From Gloeotrichia echinulata CP02 (GTDB lineage Bacteria > Cyanobacteriota > Cyanobacteriia > Cyanobacteriales > Nostocaceae): a stretch of DNA of 64,000 bases. Both the position numbers and the translations under genes were made by a program. The stretch covers positions 1,178,001 through 1,242,000 of the forward strand of contig CP051187.1 in the NCBI GenBank assembly GCA_038087035.1, in the 5' to 3' direction. The notes under the pieces were generated by a model. That model saw only the letters and a program-made list of their open reading frames with translations, made no database searches and was not told the DNA's origin. Positions 44,227-52,733 of this stretch are shown here, one piece after another (positions within the stretch are counted from its first letter, which is position 1; each line of letters starts with the position of its first letter).

Positions 44227-45068
44227 TTATATATAAAAGGTTGCGAGTTATATCTTATCTAGCTCCCAATTGGTTTGAATTATATCAAGCGATCGCCAAT
44301 TATTTAGGTCGTGTTTTCAAAGTAGAATTCCAACTACAGCAAGGTGAATGCGACCCCTTAGAAGACCCCCTATTATTTCAAAACCAGATAGACTTGGCTT
44401 TTATTTGTGGCTTACCACTAATTCGCTACAGCCAAATAGTCTTAAATCAATGGCAGACATTGGTTGCGCCTGTGATGGAATCACCACGCTATGGCAACTA
44501 TCCTATTTACTATGCAGATGTTATTGTCAATGCTGATAGTAATATCCAAAAATTTGCAGATTTAGCAGAGAAAACATTTTGTTATAATGACCTTGGTTCT
44601 AATAGTGGTTACAATTTACTCTGCCATAGGTTAACTCAAGAAACATCTGGGCAAAATTTCTTTAGTAAGATGCTACAATCGGGTTCACATCAGCGTTCAA
44701 TTCGCTGCGTAGTTGAGGGATTGGCAGATTGTGCGGCGATTGATAGTGTGGTATTAGAACAGGAATTAAAGGATTTTCCCGAATTATCACAACATTTGCG
44801 TGTCGTAGAAGTGCTGGGGCCTTCTCCGATGCCACCGTTGGTAGTAGCACAGCATTTGGGTATATCTTTAATTGGAGAAATGCAGTTAGCCTTACTCCAA
44901 CCAGATGCTCAGATGCTAAGAGTGATGAAACAATTTGGAGTCAGACGTTTTTCCCCAGTGAAGTTGGCAGATTATTACTCAAATTTATGGGAAGTCGGCG
45001 GGAAACTCCACCCAAGAGTGGGTTCTGAGTTTAAGCCGCCAAAAATAGATTTACCCTCCGAATTTTAG
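44223..45068 (+). CDS. PhnD-like substrate-binding domain protein without a signal peptide
   Basis: 281 residues. The fold is that of phosphate/phosphonate-type binding proteins: YLAPNWFELYQAIANYLG at the start, DLAFICGLPLIRY as the first lobe signature, and FCYNDLGSNSGYNLLCHRL and CVVEGLADCAAIDSVVLEQEL for the second lobe. No signal peptide or lipobox is seen and no ABC permease or ATPase is adjacent. It may be a cytoplasmic or membrane-associated sensor rather than a transport protein. It is translationally coupled to the small membrane protein upstream. Confidence 0.8.
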   Translation: MIIYKRLRVISYLAPNWFELYQAIANYLGRVFKVEFQLQQGECDPLEDPLLFQNQIDLAFICGLPLIRYSQIVLNQWQTLVAPVMESPRYGNYPIYYADVIVNADSNIQKFADLAEKTFCYNDLGSNSGYNLLCHRLTQETSGQNFFSKMLQSGSHQRSIRCVVEGLADCAAIDSVVLEQELKDFPELSQHLRVVEVLGPSPMPPLVVAQHLGISLIGEMQLALLQPDAQMLRVMKQFGVRRFSPVKLADYYSNLWEVGGKLHPRVGSEFKPPKIDLPSEF

Positions 45069-45464
45069 ATTTTGGATACTTCTCTGCGTTCGCGTAGCGT
45101 GTCGTAGACAGAGGCTACGCCAACGACTTCCCTGCGGGACGCTGCGCGAACGCTCAGTACAAGTTTTGGATTTTAGATTTTTGGGGTACGAGCATACGCA
45201 CTGTACAAATTTGGCATGGTATGCATTTACCAAAGTACATTGTTTCAGGCTTTGATTAATTATTACTTTGATGGTAAACAGACCCGCGTTTTCGGGGTTT
45301 AGCAATGCGCTTTACCCCTACGACATCTCCTGTTTTTGCAGCCCATATTTTGTGTTTTTTGTCAATGCGTAAGTCCTAAAATAATATTATTCTGCACCGG
45401 TTTTTAAGAAACAGCATAATTTCAACTTTGTTGTTGCACCGACAATACAGAATTGTGTTGACAC
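45069..45464. repeat. Repeat-filled spacer
   Basis: At 45075-45155 there is a composite of dispersed repeats (GCGTTCGCGTAGCGTGTC, GAGGCTACGCCAACGAC, GGGACGCTGCGCGAACGC). The family D repeat follows at 45294-45367, ending in a lone family C end (GCGTAAGTCCT). No gene. Confidence 0.7.
45294..45367 (+). repeat. Dispersed repeat with hairpin, family D copy 2
   Basis: GGGGTTTAGCAATGCGCTTTACCCC hairpin, here imperfect, then CGACATCTCC to TTTTTTGTCAATG as at 39749-39821. Confidence 0.7.
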
Positions 45465-46865
45465 TCCCCCGACTGAGTAAGTTTCGCTTTGCTCACTTAC
45501 TCGTAAAGTCGGGGGATTCTTCCTTCATCCTAGTCACTTGCTCTAACAGGCTTACGCCAATTAGAGTAGAGGTTACTAGTCCAGAAGCGTTACTTTGCCT
45601 GTGCCCCAAGCTAGCTTTTGCATCGCGGAGCGTGTCGGAGACAAGATTTAAAATATTTTTGGCAGCATTAACATCTCTATGGAGGTACGACCCACAACTA
45701 CATTTATGGGTACGAGTTGAAAGAGATTTTTTAACAATTGTTCCACAATCAGAGCATTTTTGAGATGTCATTCTTGGATTGACAGCAACAACAGTGCTGT
45801 TAAATTTAGCTGCAAAATATTCTAACCAACGACGGAACAGACTCCAAGAAACATCATTAATACTCTTGGCTAGACAGTGATTTTTTACCATGCCTTTAAT
45901 ATTTAAATTTAGCCTTCGGCAACGGCTTCGCCGAACATAAGCTACTAAGGCGTTAGCCTTGCATACGTTACGCGCCAATTTAAGAGCGTGTTCTTTCCGT
46001 TGCCTACTTACTTTTAAATGTTTTCGAGCATACCTGTCTCGTGCTTTTCTTCTTTGGTTTTTGCCTTTCTCTTTTTTGTAAATCTGTCTCTGAGCGTGTT
46101 TAATTCCTTTCTCAGCTTTCCTCAAAAATCTAGGGTTTTCTACATGATTACCATTAGAATCTGAGTAGAAAAACTCTAGACCAACGTCTAGACCTATTTC
46201 ACCGTCAGCAATTCTAGACTCAGATTCAACATCTACATCAATGCAGAATTGACAATAGAATCCATCGGCTTTTTTGAGAAGTCTAACACGCTTAATCAGT
46301 TTAAATGGGTAAGTTTGGATATCCCATTTACCAAGTAACTTGATTTCACCAATACCTTTTTTATCAGTAAATGTGATGCGTCTTTTAGTTGGATTTAACG
46401 ACCATCCAGAGGTTTTATATTCCACCGAACGGTTATCTTTTTGAAATCTGGGATAGCCCTTTTTACCTGCTACTACGGCAGTTGCTCCACTTGGGGAGAC
46501 CCCAAGACCGCACTGCCTCTTCTTCTTACAGTTATGGTAGAACCTATCAATAGCAGACCATGCTCGTTCAGTTGCAGCTTGGCAAGCCATTGAGTTTAAT
46601 TCCTCAACAAATTTAAACTCTTTGCGTAACGCTGTTGAGTAATTGTTTAAAGCAATTTTATTAATTTTGGCTTCTTTTGGCGAATCCATCCAGTAGCGTA
46701 TAGCTTTATTTCTGATGAATTGAGTTGTACGGATAGCCTCACTAATTGCATTGTATTGATGCTTTTTAGCTTTGACTTTGTACTCTAAAACCAGCATTAC
46801 TTAATCACCTTCTTGATGATTTTCTTAACTGTATATATGATAGCATATTATGTATGCATCAGCTA
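45440..46865 (-). mobile_element. TnpB-only (IS1341-like) element 3
   Basis: The right end is marked by a nested hairpin overlapping the 3' end of tnpB: outer stem TCCCCCGAC/GTCGGGGGA (45465-45516) and inner stem GAGTAAGT/ACTTACTC. This is the usual IS605-type right end and guide-RNA region. The left limit is uncertain and probably lies in the palindromic region at 46843-46875. No interrupted gene is evident around it. Boundaries are approximate. Confidence 0.65.
45493..46797 (-). CDS. tnpB: TnpB carrying three in-frame dispersed repeats, RuvC-II glutamate lost
   Basis: 434 residues. RuvC-I D204 (IGLDVGLEFF), RuvC-III D375 (LHRDVNAAKNI) and the zinc ribbon (C348/C351, C366/C368) are present. 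Where relatives read AYEDLxIKGMVKNH, this protein reads AYVRRSRCRRLNLNIKGM: the catalytic Glu-Asp is replaced by residues 287-296, encoded by a dispersed repeat (45910-45939). Two more repeat-derived stretches occur at residues 96-110 (CGLGVSPSGATAVVA) and about 388-397 (SDTLRDAKAS). The nuclease should be dead unless another glutamate substitutes. Guided binding could remain. Confidence 0.88.
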   Translation of the reverse strand: MLVLEYKVKAKKHQYNAISEAIRTTQFIRNKAIRYWMDSPKEAKINKIALNNYSTALRKEFKFVEELNSMACQAATERAWSAIDRFYHNCKKKRQCGLGVSPSGATAVVAGKKGYPRFQKDNRSVEYKTSGWSLNPTKRRITFTDKKGIGEIKLLGKWDIQTYPFKLIKRVRLLKKADGFYCQFCIDVDVESESRIADGEIGLDVGLEFFYSDSNGNHVENPRFLRKAEKGIKHAQRQIYKKEKGKNQRRKARDRYARKHLKVSRQRKEHALKLARNVCKANALVAYVRRSRCRRLNLNIKGMVKNHCLAKSINDVSWSLFRRWLEYFAAKFNSTVVAVNPRMTSQKCSDCGTIVKKSLSTRTHKCSCGSYLHRDVNAAKNILNLVSDTLRDAKASLGHRQSNASGLVTSTLIGVSLLEQVTRMKEESPDFTSK

Positions 46866-46875
46866 CATAATATGC
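46843..46875. promoter_or_regulatory. Inverted repeat between tnpB and the ribbon-helix-helix gene
   Basis: GCATATTATGTA (46843-46854) and TACATAATATGC (46864-46875) are perfect 12-bp arms. The right arm contains the ATG of the small RHH gene, and the site lies 46 bp before tnpB, so one bound protein could control both divergent genes. Confidence 0.55.
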
Positions 46876-47021
46876 CAAAAAAGCAATTACATATACTTTT
46901 AAGCGAACGCAGAATTAATAAACTACGCTTATTAGCGGTGGAAAAAGATAAAACTATGACTCAAATCATAGAAGAATTGATTGATTCTTTACCTGAACCA
47001 AAAAGAAAAAATCAAGTTTAA
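46872..47021 (+). CDS. 49-residue ribbon-helix-helix protein, divergent from tnpB
   Basis: MPKKQLHILLSERRINKL begins a beta-strand with alternating residues, followed by RLLAVEKDKTMTQIIEELID, a helix-turn-helix pair in the CopG/Arc pattern. It ends PEPKRKNQV. The gene is too short for many gene finders. It is transcribed away from tnpB with a 74-bp spacer dominated by a perfect palindrome that covers its own start codon, a common layout for autorepression. It may regulate the neighbouring tnpB. Family assignment is by pattern only. Confidence 0.7.
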   Translation: MPKKQLHILLSERRINKLRLLAVEKDKTMTQIIEELIDSLPEPKRKNQV

Positions 47022-47051
47022 TAAATTCACCGTTGGCGCTACATCCGGAGT

Positions 47052-48284
47052 CTAAAAGACACAGGGTTTTGCGCCTATCGGGTTACTTCTATAAATTTGC
47101 TCAAATAACACTCGTTGTGCATGACTCCCGCCAATTTCATGCAAGCGTGGTAAAGCAAATTTGAGTTCTGCGATCGCTGTATGGAAATCGCCTTTGGCAT
47201 GAGCTACCATTCCTCTAGCGGCGGGAATTGCTACCTCTATCCAACGCTGTCGCAAAAAAGGATTGATTGTCAAAGTATGATACTGCATACTCACAAGCAT
47301 CTGATTTACCCAATCATGATGTCCGGCTTTGGTAAGGGCATAGACATAATGCAAGTCTTGGAAAGGTAAGGCGTGTTCATCAATCCGGCTGTAAAGATAA
47401 GGACTGATTTCTTGCCAACGATTTCCCACATCTACACCGCGCAATTCTAGCCTTAATAATAGTGAAATAGCTCCTACTTGGTCTTTGGGAGATTGTTTAT
47501 TAGCACGTTTCCAAATGTGCGTATCGTAGAGTTGCAGGACTTTTTGATAGTTTTCTAGCTTCAAATAATATAGTGTAATGTGCCACCAGTTATGGGTATA
47601 GAGCATGGAATTGCAGTTTTCCCAGGTGTCTGCAAAACTCTCCATCCAAGCTATTCCTTCACCGACTCTTCCCTGAGTTTCCATGATATGAGCGATCGCA
47701 TGATGTGCCCAAGGATCGTATCTATTTAAAGCGATCGCCTGATGTGCCATTTTTTCTGCTGTTTTGAGTTGGTGACATTGTTCTAAACCAAACGCCACCA
47801 TACCGTATAAATAATGATTTCCGGGATTGCTAAGTAAGACTTTCTCGGCAATTTGCCGCAATTTCTCTTTATCACCTATGTAAAAATAGTGATACTGTGC
47901 TTGCTGTACGGAAATCAAATAATGGTGAAATTTGTCGGTAATCTCTTCATGCAAGGCGATCGCTACATCAATCTCTTGATTTGCCCAAGCTAAAATCGCC
48001 TGCACATATAACTTTTCTCTGTCAGTAATCTTGGCTAAATGCTGTTGTGCTGTTTGCAGATACGGTAGAGCTTGCTGCCAAGCTTTGCGGTTTTCTTGGG
48101 TGAGATAATAAGCAGCCGCATACGCATGAGCTAATGCACAAGTCGGATCGGCGGTAATTGCTTGTAAAATCGCTGTTTCTGCATCTTTACCATAACCAAG
48201 CATTTGATCTGTGAATTGGTTAATAGCTGCGATCGCTTTGGCTGAATCTGTTGTAACTATTAGTCCTTGTGCATCTTTAAGCAT
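47052..48284 (-). CDS. TPR-like protein resembling TTC38
   Basis: 410 residues made of helical pairs. Motifs such as PTCALAHAYAAAYYL, NPGNHYLYGMVAFGLEQCHQL, YDPWAHHAIAHIMETQGRVGEGI and NSMLYTHNWWHITLYYL resemble the tetratricopeptide-38 family, a widespread protein group of unknown biochemical role. There is no signal or membrane segment. It stands alone. Function unknown. Confidence 0.8.
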   Translation of the reverse strand: MLKDAQGLIVTTDSAKAIAAINQFTDQMLGYGKDAETAILQAITADPTCALAHAYAAAYYLTQENRKAWQQALPYLQTAQQHLAKITDREKLYVQAILAWANQEIDVAIALHEEITDKFHHYLISVQQAQYHYFYIGDKEKLRQIAEKVLLSNPGNHYLYGMVAFGLEQCHQLKTAEKMAHQAIALNRYDPWAHHAIAHIMETQGRVGEGIAWMESFADTWENCNSMLYTHNWWHITLYYLKLENYQKVLQLYDTHIWKRANKQSPKDQVGAISLLLRLELRGVDVGNRWQEISPYLYSRIDEHALPFQDLHYVYALTKAGHHDWVNQMLVSMQYHTLTINPFLRQRWIEVAIPAARGMVAHAKGDFHTAIAELKFALPRLHEIGGSHAQRVLFEQIYRSNPIGAKPCVF

Positions 48285-48364
48285 GATTAATTCCTTACAC
48301 CCAAATTTATCAAGGTGCTGGCAGATTTAAACTACGGTAAGTCGGTCGAATTAATGTACTTTAC

Positions 48365-48748
48365 TTATGAGTATATCACACCAGCAGAAAAAGGCAAGAA
48401 AATTAACACGTTCAGTTCGAGGTTAATATCTTGTTGCTGTAAAGCATCTAATAACAGCAGCAAATCTTCTGAAGTTACCAACTCACCTAAAGCTGACAAC
48501 GCCTCACTACGAATTTCTGCATCTGGTGAAGCTAGACAAGGTAATAAAGCCGGAACAGCGGTGGGATTGGCAATTTCCCATAAAGCAGTGACAGCGATTT
48601 TTTGCACGGCGGGGCTTTCGTCTTGCAAAGCTATAATTAAAGCATCAATAGCCGCCTCATCCCCCAAGTGTTGTAGGGTGAGGAACTGTAACTTAATTAC
48701 TACCCACATGTAGACATTACTGCACAAAAATAGGGGGTATTTGCTCAC
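48365..48748 (-). pseudogene. HEAT-repeat protein fragment
   Basis: 127 residues. Three HEAT-like units are seen: GDEAAIDALIIALQDESPAV, TALWEIANPTAVPALLPCLA and DAEIRSEALSALGELVTSEDLL. The first 25 and last 20 residues do not fit the repeat, and neither end looks native. It is probably a piece of a larger PBS-lyase-type HEAT protein. A short functional protein cannot be ruled out. Confidence 0.55.
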
Positions 48749-48775
48749 GCTAACCGTATTCTGATATTCTGAGAG

Positions 48776-49017
48776 TAGGTAAAGCCGCCGTCAAATCGGA
48801 TGTTTTGCAGTACTTTATCTATTTTTTAGCCAAGACAACTTCAACAGTTGAATCCATAGGCTTAATCCAGCAAGAATTGTAATCCCCAATTTGTTTGAGG
48901 GGATAGAGGGATTGCCGTTTATCCCTGTAGTTTGAGGACTTTGGACTTTGATTACAAACGTAGTTGTCTAGTATTGTCTATCCTTGGGTAGCTTTGTCCA
49001 GATTTCTATGAACGGTA
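48776..49017 (+). repeat. Duplicated upstream block, copy 2 (before purD)
   Basis: The plus-strand sequence from TAGGTAAAGCCGCCGTC to ATTTCTATGAACGGTA is almost identical to the reverse complement of 4894-5137. It ends 33 nt before the purD GTG, so it should include the purD promoter or 5' leader. Partial internal symmetry includes GGGGATAGAGGGATTGCC. Confidence 0.85.
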
Positions 49018-49050
49018 TTCTCGTTTGGCAAGGAACGCACGAGGAAATCA

Positions 49051-50334
49051 GTGAAAGTTTTAGTTGTAGGTAATGGGGGGCGTGAACACGCTCTAGCGTG
49101 GAAACTGCTGCAATCCAAGCAAATTGAGCAAGTTGTATGTGTGCCGGGGAATGGCGGAACGGCAAACATGGAACGTTGTCAAAACGTCCCTTTGGCGGTT
49201 GATGACTTTCAAGGAATCAGCCAATTTGCTTTAGAACATGGTATAAATCTGGTGGTAGTTGGTCCTGAAGTGCCCCTAGCAAAGGGAATCACAGACTATC
49301 TCAATTCCCAAGGACTGATGGTCTTTGGACCTGGGAGGGCGGGAGCGCAAATTGAGGCGAGTAAGGCTTGGGCTAAAGCCCTGATGTTAGAAGCAGGAAT
49401 TCCCACAGCGAAGGCAGCGGTATTTACGGAAGCAGGAGCAGCTAAATCATACGTAAAAGCACAAGGGGCGCCAATTGTCGTCAAAGCTGATGGCTTGGCG
49501 GCTGGTAAAGGTGTAACCGTCGCGCAAACAGTAGAACAGGCGCAAATTGCCATTGATACGATTTTTCAGGGACAATTTGGTAGTGCTGGGGAATTTGTCG
49601 TCATTGAAGAATGTTTGCTTGGGCAAGAGGTTTCCGTGTTAGCCTTAACAGATGGGTTAACGATTCGACCTTTGCTGCCTGCTCAAGACCATAAACGGAT
49701 TGGTGAAGGCGATACAGGCGAAAACACCGGCGGGATGGGAGCCTATGCCCCAGCGCCCATTGCTACCCCAGAGTTAATGGCACGAGTTCAAACACAAGTC
49801 TTAGAAAAAGCGATCGCCACCCTCAAAAGCAAGAACATTGACTACCGAGGTATACTTTACGCCGGGTTAATGATTACACCCGATGGTGACTTGAAAGTTT
49901 TGGAATTTAACTGTCGCTTTGGCGACCCAGAAACCCAAGTAATTCTACCATTGTTGGCAACACCCCTAGAAGAATTGCTCCTAGCCTGTGTACAGCAACG
50001 TTTAGGCGAATTGCCACCCATCGCTTGGAAAACAGGCGCAGCAGCCACCGTCGTCGCCGCTGCAGGCGGTTATCCAGGGGCATACGAAAAAGGTAAAGTC
50101 ATAACTGGCACCCACCAAGCAAATGCTTTAGGAGTAACTGTATTTCATGCCGGCACAAAGTTGAACCAGGAAAACCAAATAGTCACCGATGGCGGAAGAG
50201 TGTTAAACGTCACAGGAATTGGGGAAAACTTCCAGCAAGCGATCGCCCAGGCATATACTGGAATCAAGTCTATTCACTTTGAGGGGATATACTACCGTAG
50301 AGATATTGGTCATAGAGTGCTGAGTCAGGAGTGA
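49051..50334 (+). CDS. purD: Phosphoribosylamine--glycine ligase
   Basis: 427 residues. It joins 5-phosphoribosylamine and glycine using ATP in purine synthesis. The N-terminal motif MKVLVVGNGGREHALAWKL, then VVGPEVPLAKGI, the ATP-grasp motif VKADGLAAGKGV, the acidic ENTGGMGAYAPAP and the metal-binding EFNCRFGDPETQ are all family hallmarks. The start is GTG at 49051 with CGAGGAAA upstream. nblS follows in the same direction, a pairing also known in other cyanobacteria. Confidence 0.97.
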   Translation: MKVLVVGNGGREHALAWKLLQSKQIEQVVCVPGNGGTANMERCQNVPLAVDDFQGISQFALEHGINLVVVGPEVPLAKGITDYLNSQGLMVFGPGRAGAQIEASKAWAKALMLEAGIPTAKAAVFTEAGAAKSYVKAQGAPIVVKADGLAAGKGVTVAQTVEQAQIAIDTIFQGQFGSAGEFVVIEECLLGQEVSVLALTDGLTIRPLLPAQDHKRIGEGDTGENTGGMGAYAPAPIATPELMARVQTQVLEKAIATLKSKNIDYRGILYAGLMITPDGDLKVLEFNCRFGDPETQVILPLLATPLEELLLACVQQRLGELPPIAWKTGAAATVVAAAGGYPGAYEKGKVITGTHQANALGVTVFHAGTKLNQENQIVTDGGRVLNVTGIGENFQQAIAQAYTGIKSIHFEGIYYRRDIGHRVLSQE

Positions 50335-50461
50335 GGAAAAATTCGCCTCTCCCCCTGTTCGCATCCCATCTGTGCCCAAATTGAGCAACATATTGCTCAA
50401 ATAACTGTTAATTTTTTAGTTGTTGGGGTTTAAAAACAAACTACTAACAACTTTATTTAAG

Positions 50462-52429
50462 ATGCTAGCTCCTTTGAAAACAATCCAAGAAGCGATCGCC
50501 AATTGGTGGTCAGATTTCACCCTCCAAACTAAGCTGTTAGCTGTAGCCACGTTGGTGGTTTCGTTAGTGATGAGTGGTCTCACATTTTGGGCCGTGAATA
50601 CGATTCAGCAGGATGCGCGGCTGAATGATACCCGCTTCGGGCGCGATTTGGGGCTACTCCTGGCTGCGAATGTGGCGCCGCTAGTTGCTGAACACAATCT
50701 GGGCGCAATTGCTCAATTTTCCCAGCGGTTCTACAGCAGCACCTCTAGTGTGCGCTATATGATCTACGCTGATGAAACTGGGAAAATCTTTTTTGGGATT
50801 CCTATTTGGGAACCGGAAGTAGAAAACTCCCTGACGATTGAGCGACGAATGCAACTCCCGGAAGATTACCCTGGTGATGGGGATAAGCCAATGGTACGGC
50901 AACACATGACCCCAGATGGCGCTGTCACTGATGTTTTTATTCCCCTGATTGTGGATAAAAAATATCTTGGTGTCTTGGCGATTGGGATTAACCCTAACCA
51001 AACGGCGGTCATTTCTACCAATTTTACCCGCGATGTCACCATTGCTGTTTTTATCACCATTTGGGTGATGGTGATTTTAGCAGGGGTAATTAATGCTTTA
51101 ACCATCACTAAACCAATTAAAGAACTGTTGGTAGGGGTGAAACAAATTGCTACCGGGAATTTTAAACAACGAATTAACTTACCTTTAGGGGGGGAACTGG
51201 GAGAGTTAATTTTAAGCTTTAATGATATGGCAGAACGCCTGGAGCGTTATGAAGAACAAAATATTGAGGAACTGACAGCAGAAAAAGCCAAATTAGAAAC
51301 CCTGGTTTCCACTATTGCTGATGGTGCTGTGCTGATTGATAATAATATGCAGGTGATTTTAGTCAACCCCACAGCACGGCGAATTTTTGGCTGGGAAGGG
51401 GTTGAGGTGGTAGGTAGCAATCTTTTGTATCACTTACCCTCAACAGTGCAAATGGAAATCACCCGTCCATTGTACGAAATGGCTGCAGGCGAATGCGAAA
51501 GTTCCGAGTTTCGGATTTATCTTAACCAACCAACCAAGCGCACCATCCGCATTTTGTTGACTACAGTACTAAATCTACAACGGGAAAGTATCAAAGGAAT
51601 TGCCATGACTGTGCAAGACATCACCCGTGAAGTAGAACTCAATGAAGCAAAAAGCCAATTTATCAGCAACGTTTCTCACGAACTGCGAACACCTTTATTT
51701 AATATCAAATCTTTTATCGAAACTTTGCACGACTACGGCGAAGATTTGAGTTCAGAACAACGACAAGAATTTCTGCAAACTGTCAATCATGAAACCGATA
51801 GATTGACTCGTTTAGTTAATGATGTTTTGGATTTATCCAAACTCGAATCTGGTCGTCAATACAACTTCGATGGCGTGGACATTGCACAAGCAATTGAACA
51901 AACCTTGCGTACTTACCAACTTAATGCTAAAGATAAAGGCATTGAACTGATTCAGGAAGTTGCCCCTAATTTACCGCTAGTCGTGAGTCATTATGATTTA
52001 TTACTGCAAGTATTAGCCAACTTAGTTGGTAATGCCCTCAAATTCACTCAGGCTGGTGGGAAAGTCGCCCTCCGTGCTTACCAATTAGATACTAAGCCCA
52101 ACCTTACCTCCCCAACCCTACGGGAACACAATCAGTCACCTGCAGTCAGGGTGGAAATCTCTGATACGGGTATTGGCATTGCCCCAGAAGACCAACAGGC
52201 AATTTTTGACCGCTTCTTCCGGGTAGAAAACCGCGTTCATACCCTAGAAGGCACAGGCTTGGGTCTATCAATTGTTAGAAATATCATGGAAAGGCATCGC
52301 TGTCAAGTACATTTGGTCAGTGAAGTTGGCGTAGGCACCACTTTTTGGTTTGATTTAGGCGCATTTGAAGAACAAGTACCAATCAAGTTAGCCGAGTCTA
52401 CCCCCCAAACCCATATTCCCCAGTCTTAG
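50462..52429 (+). CDS. nblS: Sensor histidine kinase NblS (Hik33/DspA family)
   Basis: 655 residues from the ATG at 50462; a TTG at 50420 would add 14 residues but is less likely. Order: membrane helix (LLAVATLVVSLVMSGLTF), extracytoplasmic sensor region, second helix (VFITIWVMVILAGVINAL), HAMP (ITKPIKELLVGVKQIATGNF), PAS (STIADGAVLIDNNMQVILVN), HisKA with phospho-acceptor His in VSHELRTPLFNIK, and HATPase boxes NLVGNALKFT, DTGIGI and GTGLGL. In cyanobacteria this kinase controls responses to high light and nutrient stress, including phycobilisome breakdown. Confidence 0.95.
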   Translation: MLAPLKTIQEAIANWWSDFTLQTKLLAVATLVVSLVMSGLTFWAVNTIQQDARLNDTRFGRDLGLLLAANVAPLVAEHNLGAIAQFSQRFYSSTSSVRYMIYADETGKIFFGIPIWEPEVENSLTIERRMQLPEDYPGDGDKPMVRQHMTPDGAVTDVFIPLIVDKKYLGVLAIGINPNQTAVISTNFTRDVTIAVFITIWVMVILAGVINALTITKPIKELLVGVKQIATGNFKQRINLPLGGELGELILSFNDMAERLERYEEQNIEELTAEKAKLETLVSTIADGAVLIDNNMQVILVNPTARRIFGWEGVEVVGSNLLYHLPSTVQMEITRPLYEMAAGECESSEFRIYLNQPTKRTIRILLTTVLNLQRESIKGIAMTVQDITREVELNEAKSQFISNVSHELRTPLFNIKSFIETLHDYGEDLSSEQRQEFLQTVNHETDRLTRLVNDVLDLSKLESGRQYNFDGVDIAQAIEQTLRTYQLNAKDKGIELIQEVAPNLPLVVSHYDLLLQVLANLVGNALKFTQAGGKVALRAYQLDTKPNLTSPTLREHNQSPAVRVEISDTGIGIAPEDQQAIFDRFFRVENRVHTLEGTGLGLSIVRNIMERHRCQVHLVSEVGVGTTFWFDLGAFEEQVPIKLAESTPQTHIPQS

Positions 52430-52733
52430 CGCTATTTATGTATTTGCACCACATCTGTCCTAGGGGCGCAAGGCTTTGCGCCCCATAAGCCAATACAGTT
52501 CAGTTAGGCTCGAATGATATACACTGTAGGGGCACGGCATCCAAAATTTTTGCTTCTAATGACAATTTTATTCGTGCCGTGCCCCTACGACAATTTTCCT
52601 TAACTGAACTGTATTGCCCTATAAGCGTGGTCTATTTACTTTGCACCACATCTGTCGTAGGGGCGCAAGGCTTTGCGCCCTATAAGCGTGGTCTATTTAC
52701 TGGTTGGTCTATTTATGCTAATGAACTACCTGG
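52430..52733. repeat. Repeat cluster with nested MITE-like element
   Basis: Two copies of a block (TTTGCACCACATCTGTC plus the GGGGCGCAAGG palindrome) at about 52442-52490 and 52638-52684 flank the MITE at 52491-52616. CTATAAGCGTGGTCTATTTA appears at 52619 and 52680. No gene. Confidence 0.75.
52491..52616. mobile_element. MITE-like element, family E
   Basis: 126 bp with perfect 16-bp inverted ends CAATACAGTTCAGTTA and TAACTGAACTGTATTG and an inner stem GTAGGGGCACGGCA/TGCCGTGCCCCTAC. It has no coding capacity. It looks recent because the ends and stem are perfect. It separates two halves of a tandem repeat. Confidence 0.82.

Noticed and set aside
46843..46875. Palindrome before tnpB element 3 considered as a tRNA-like or terminator stem
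   Set aside because: It overlaps a start codon between divergent genes and has no T-run; an operator or element end fits better.
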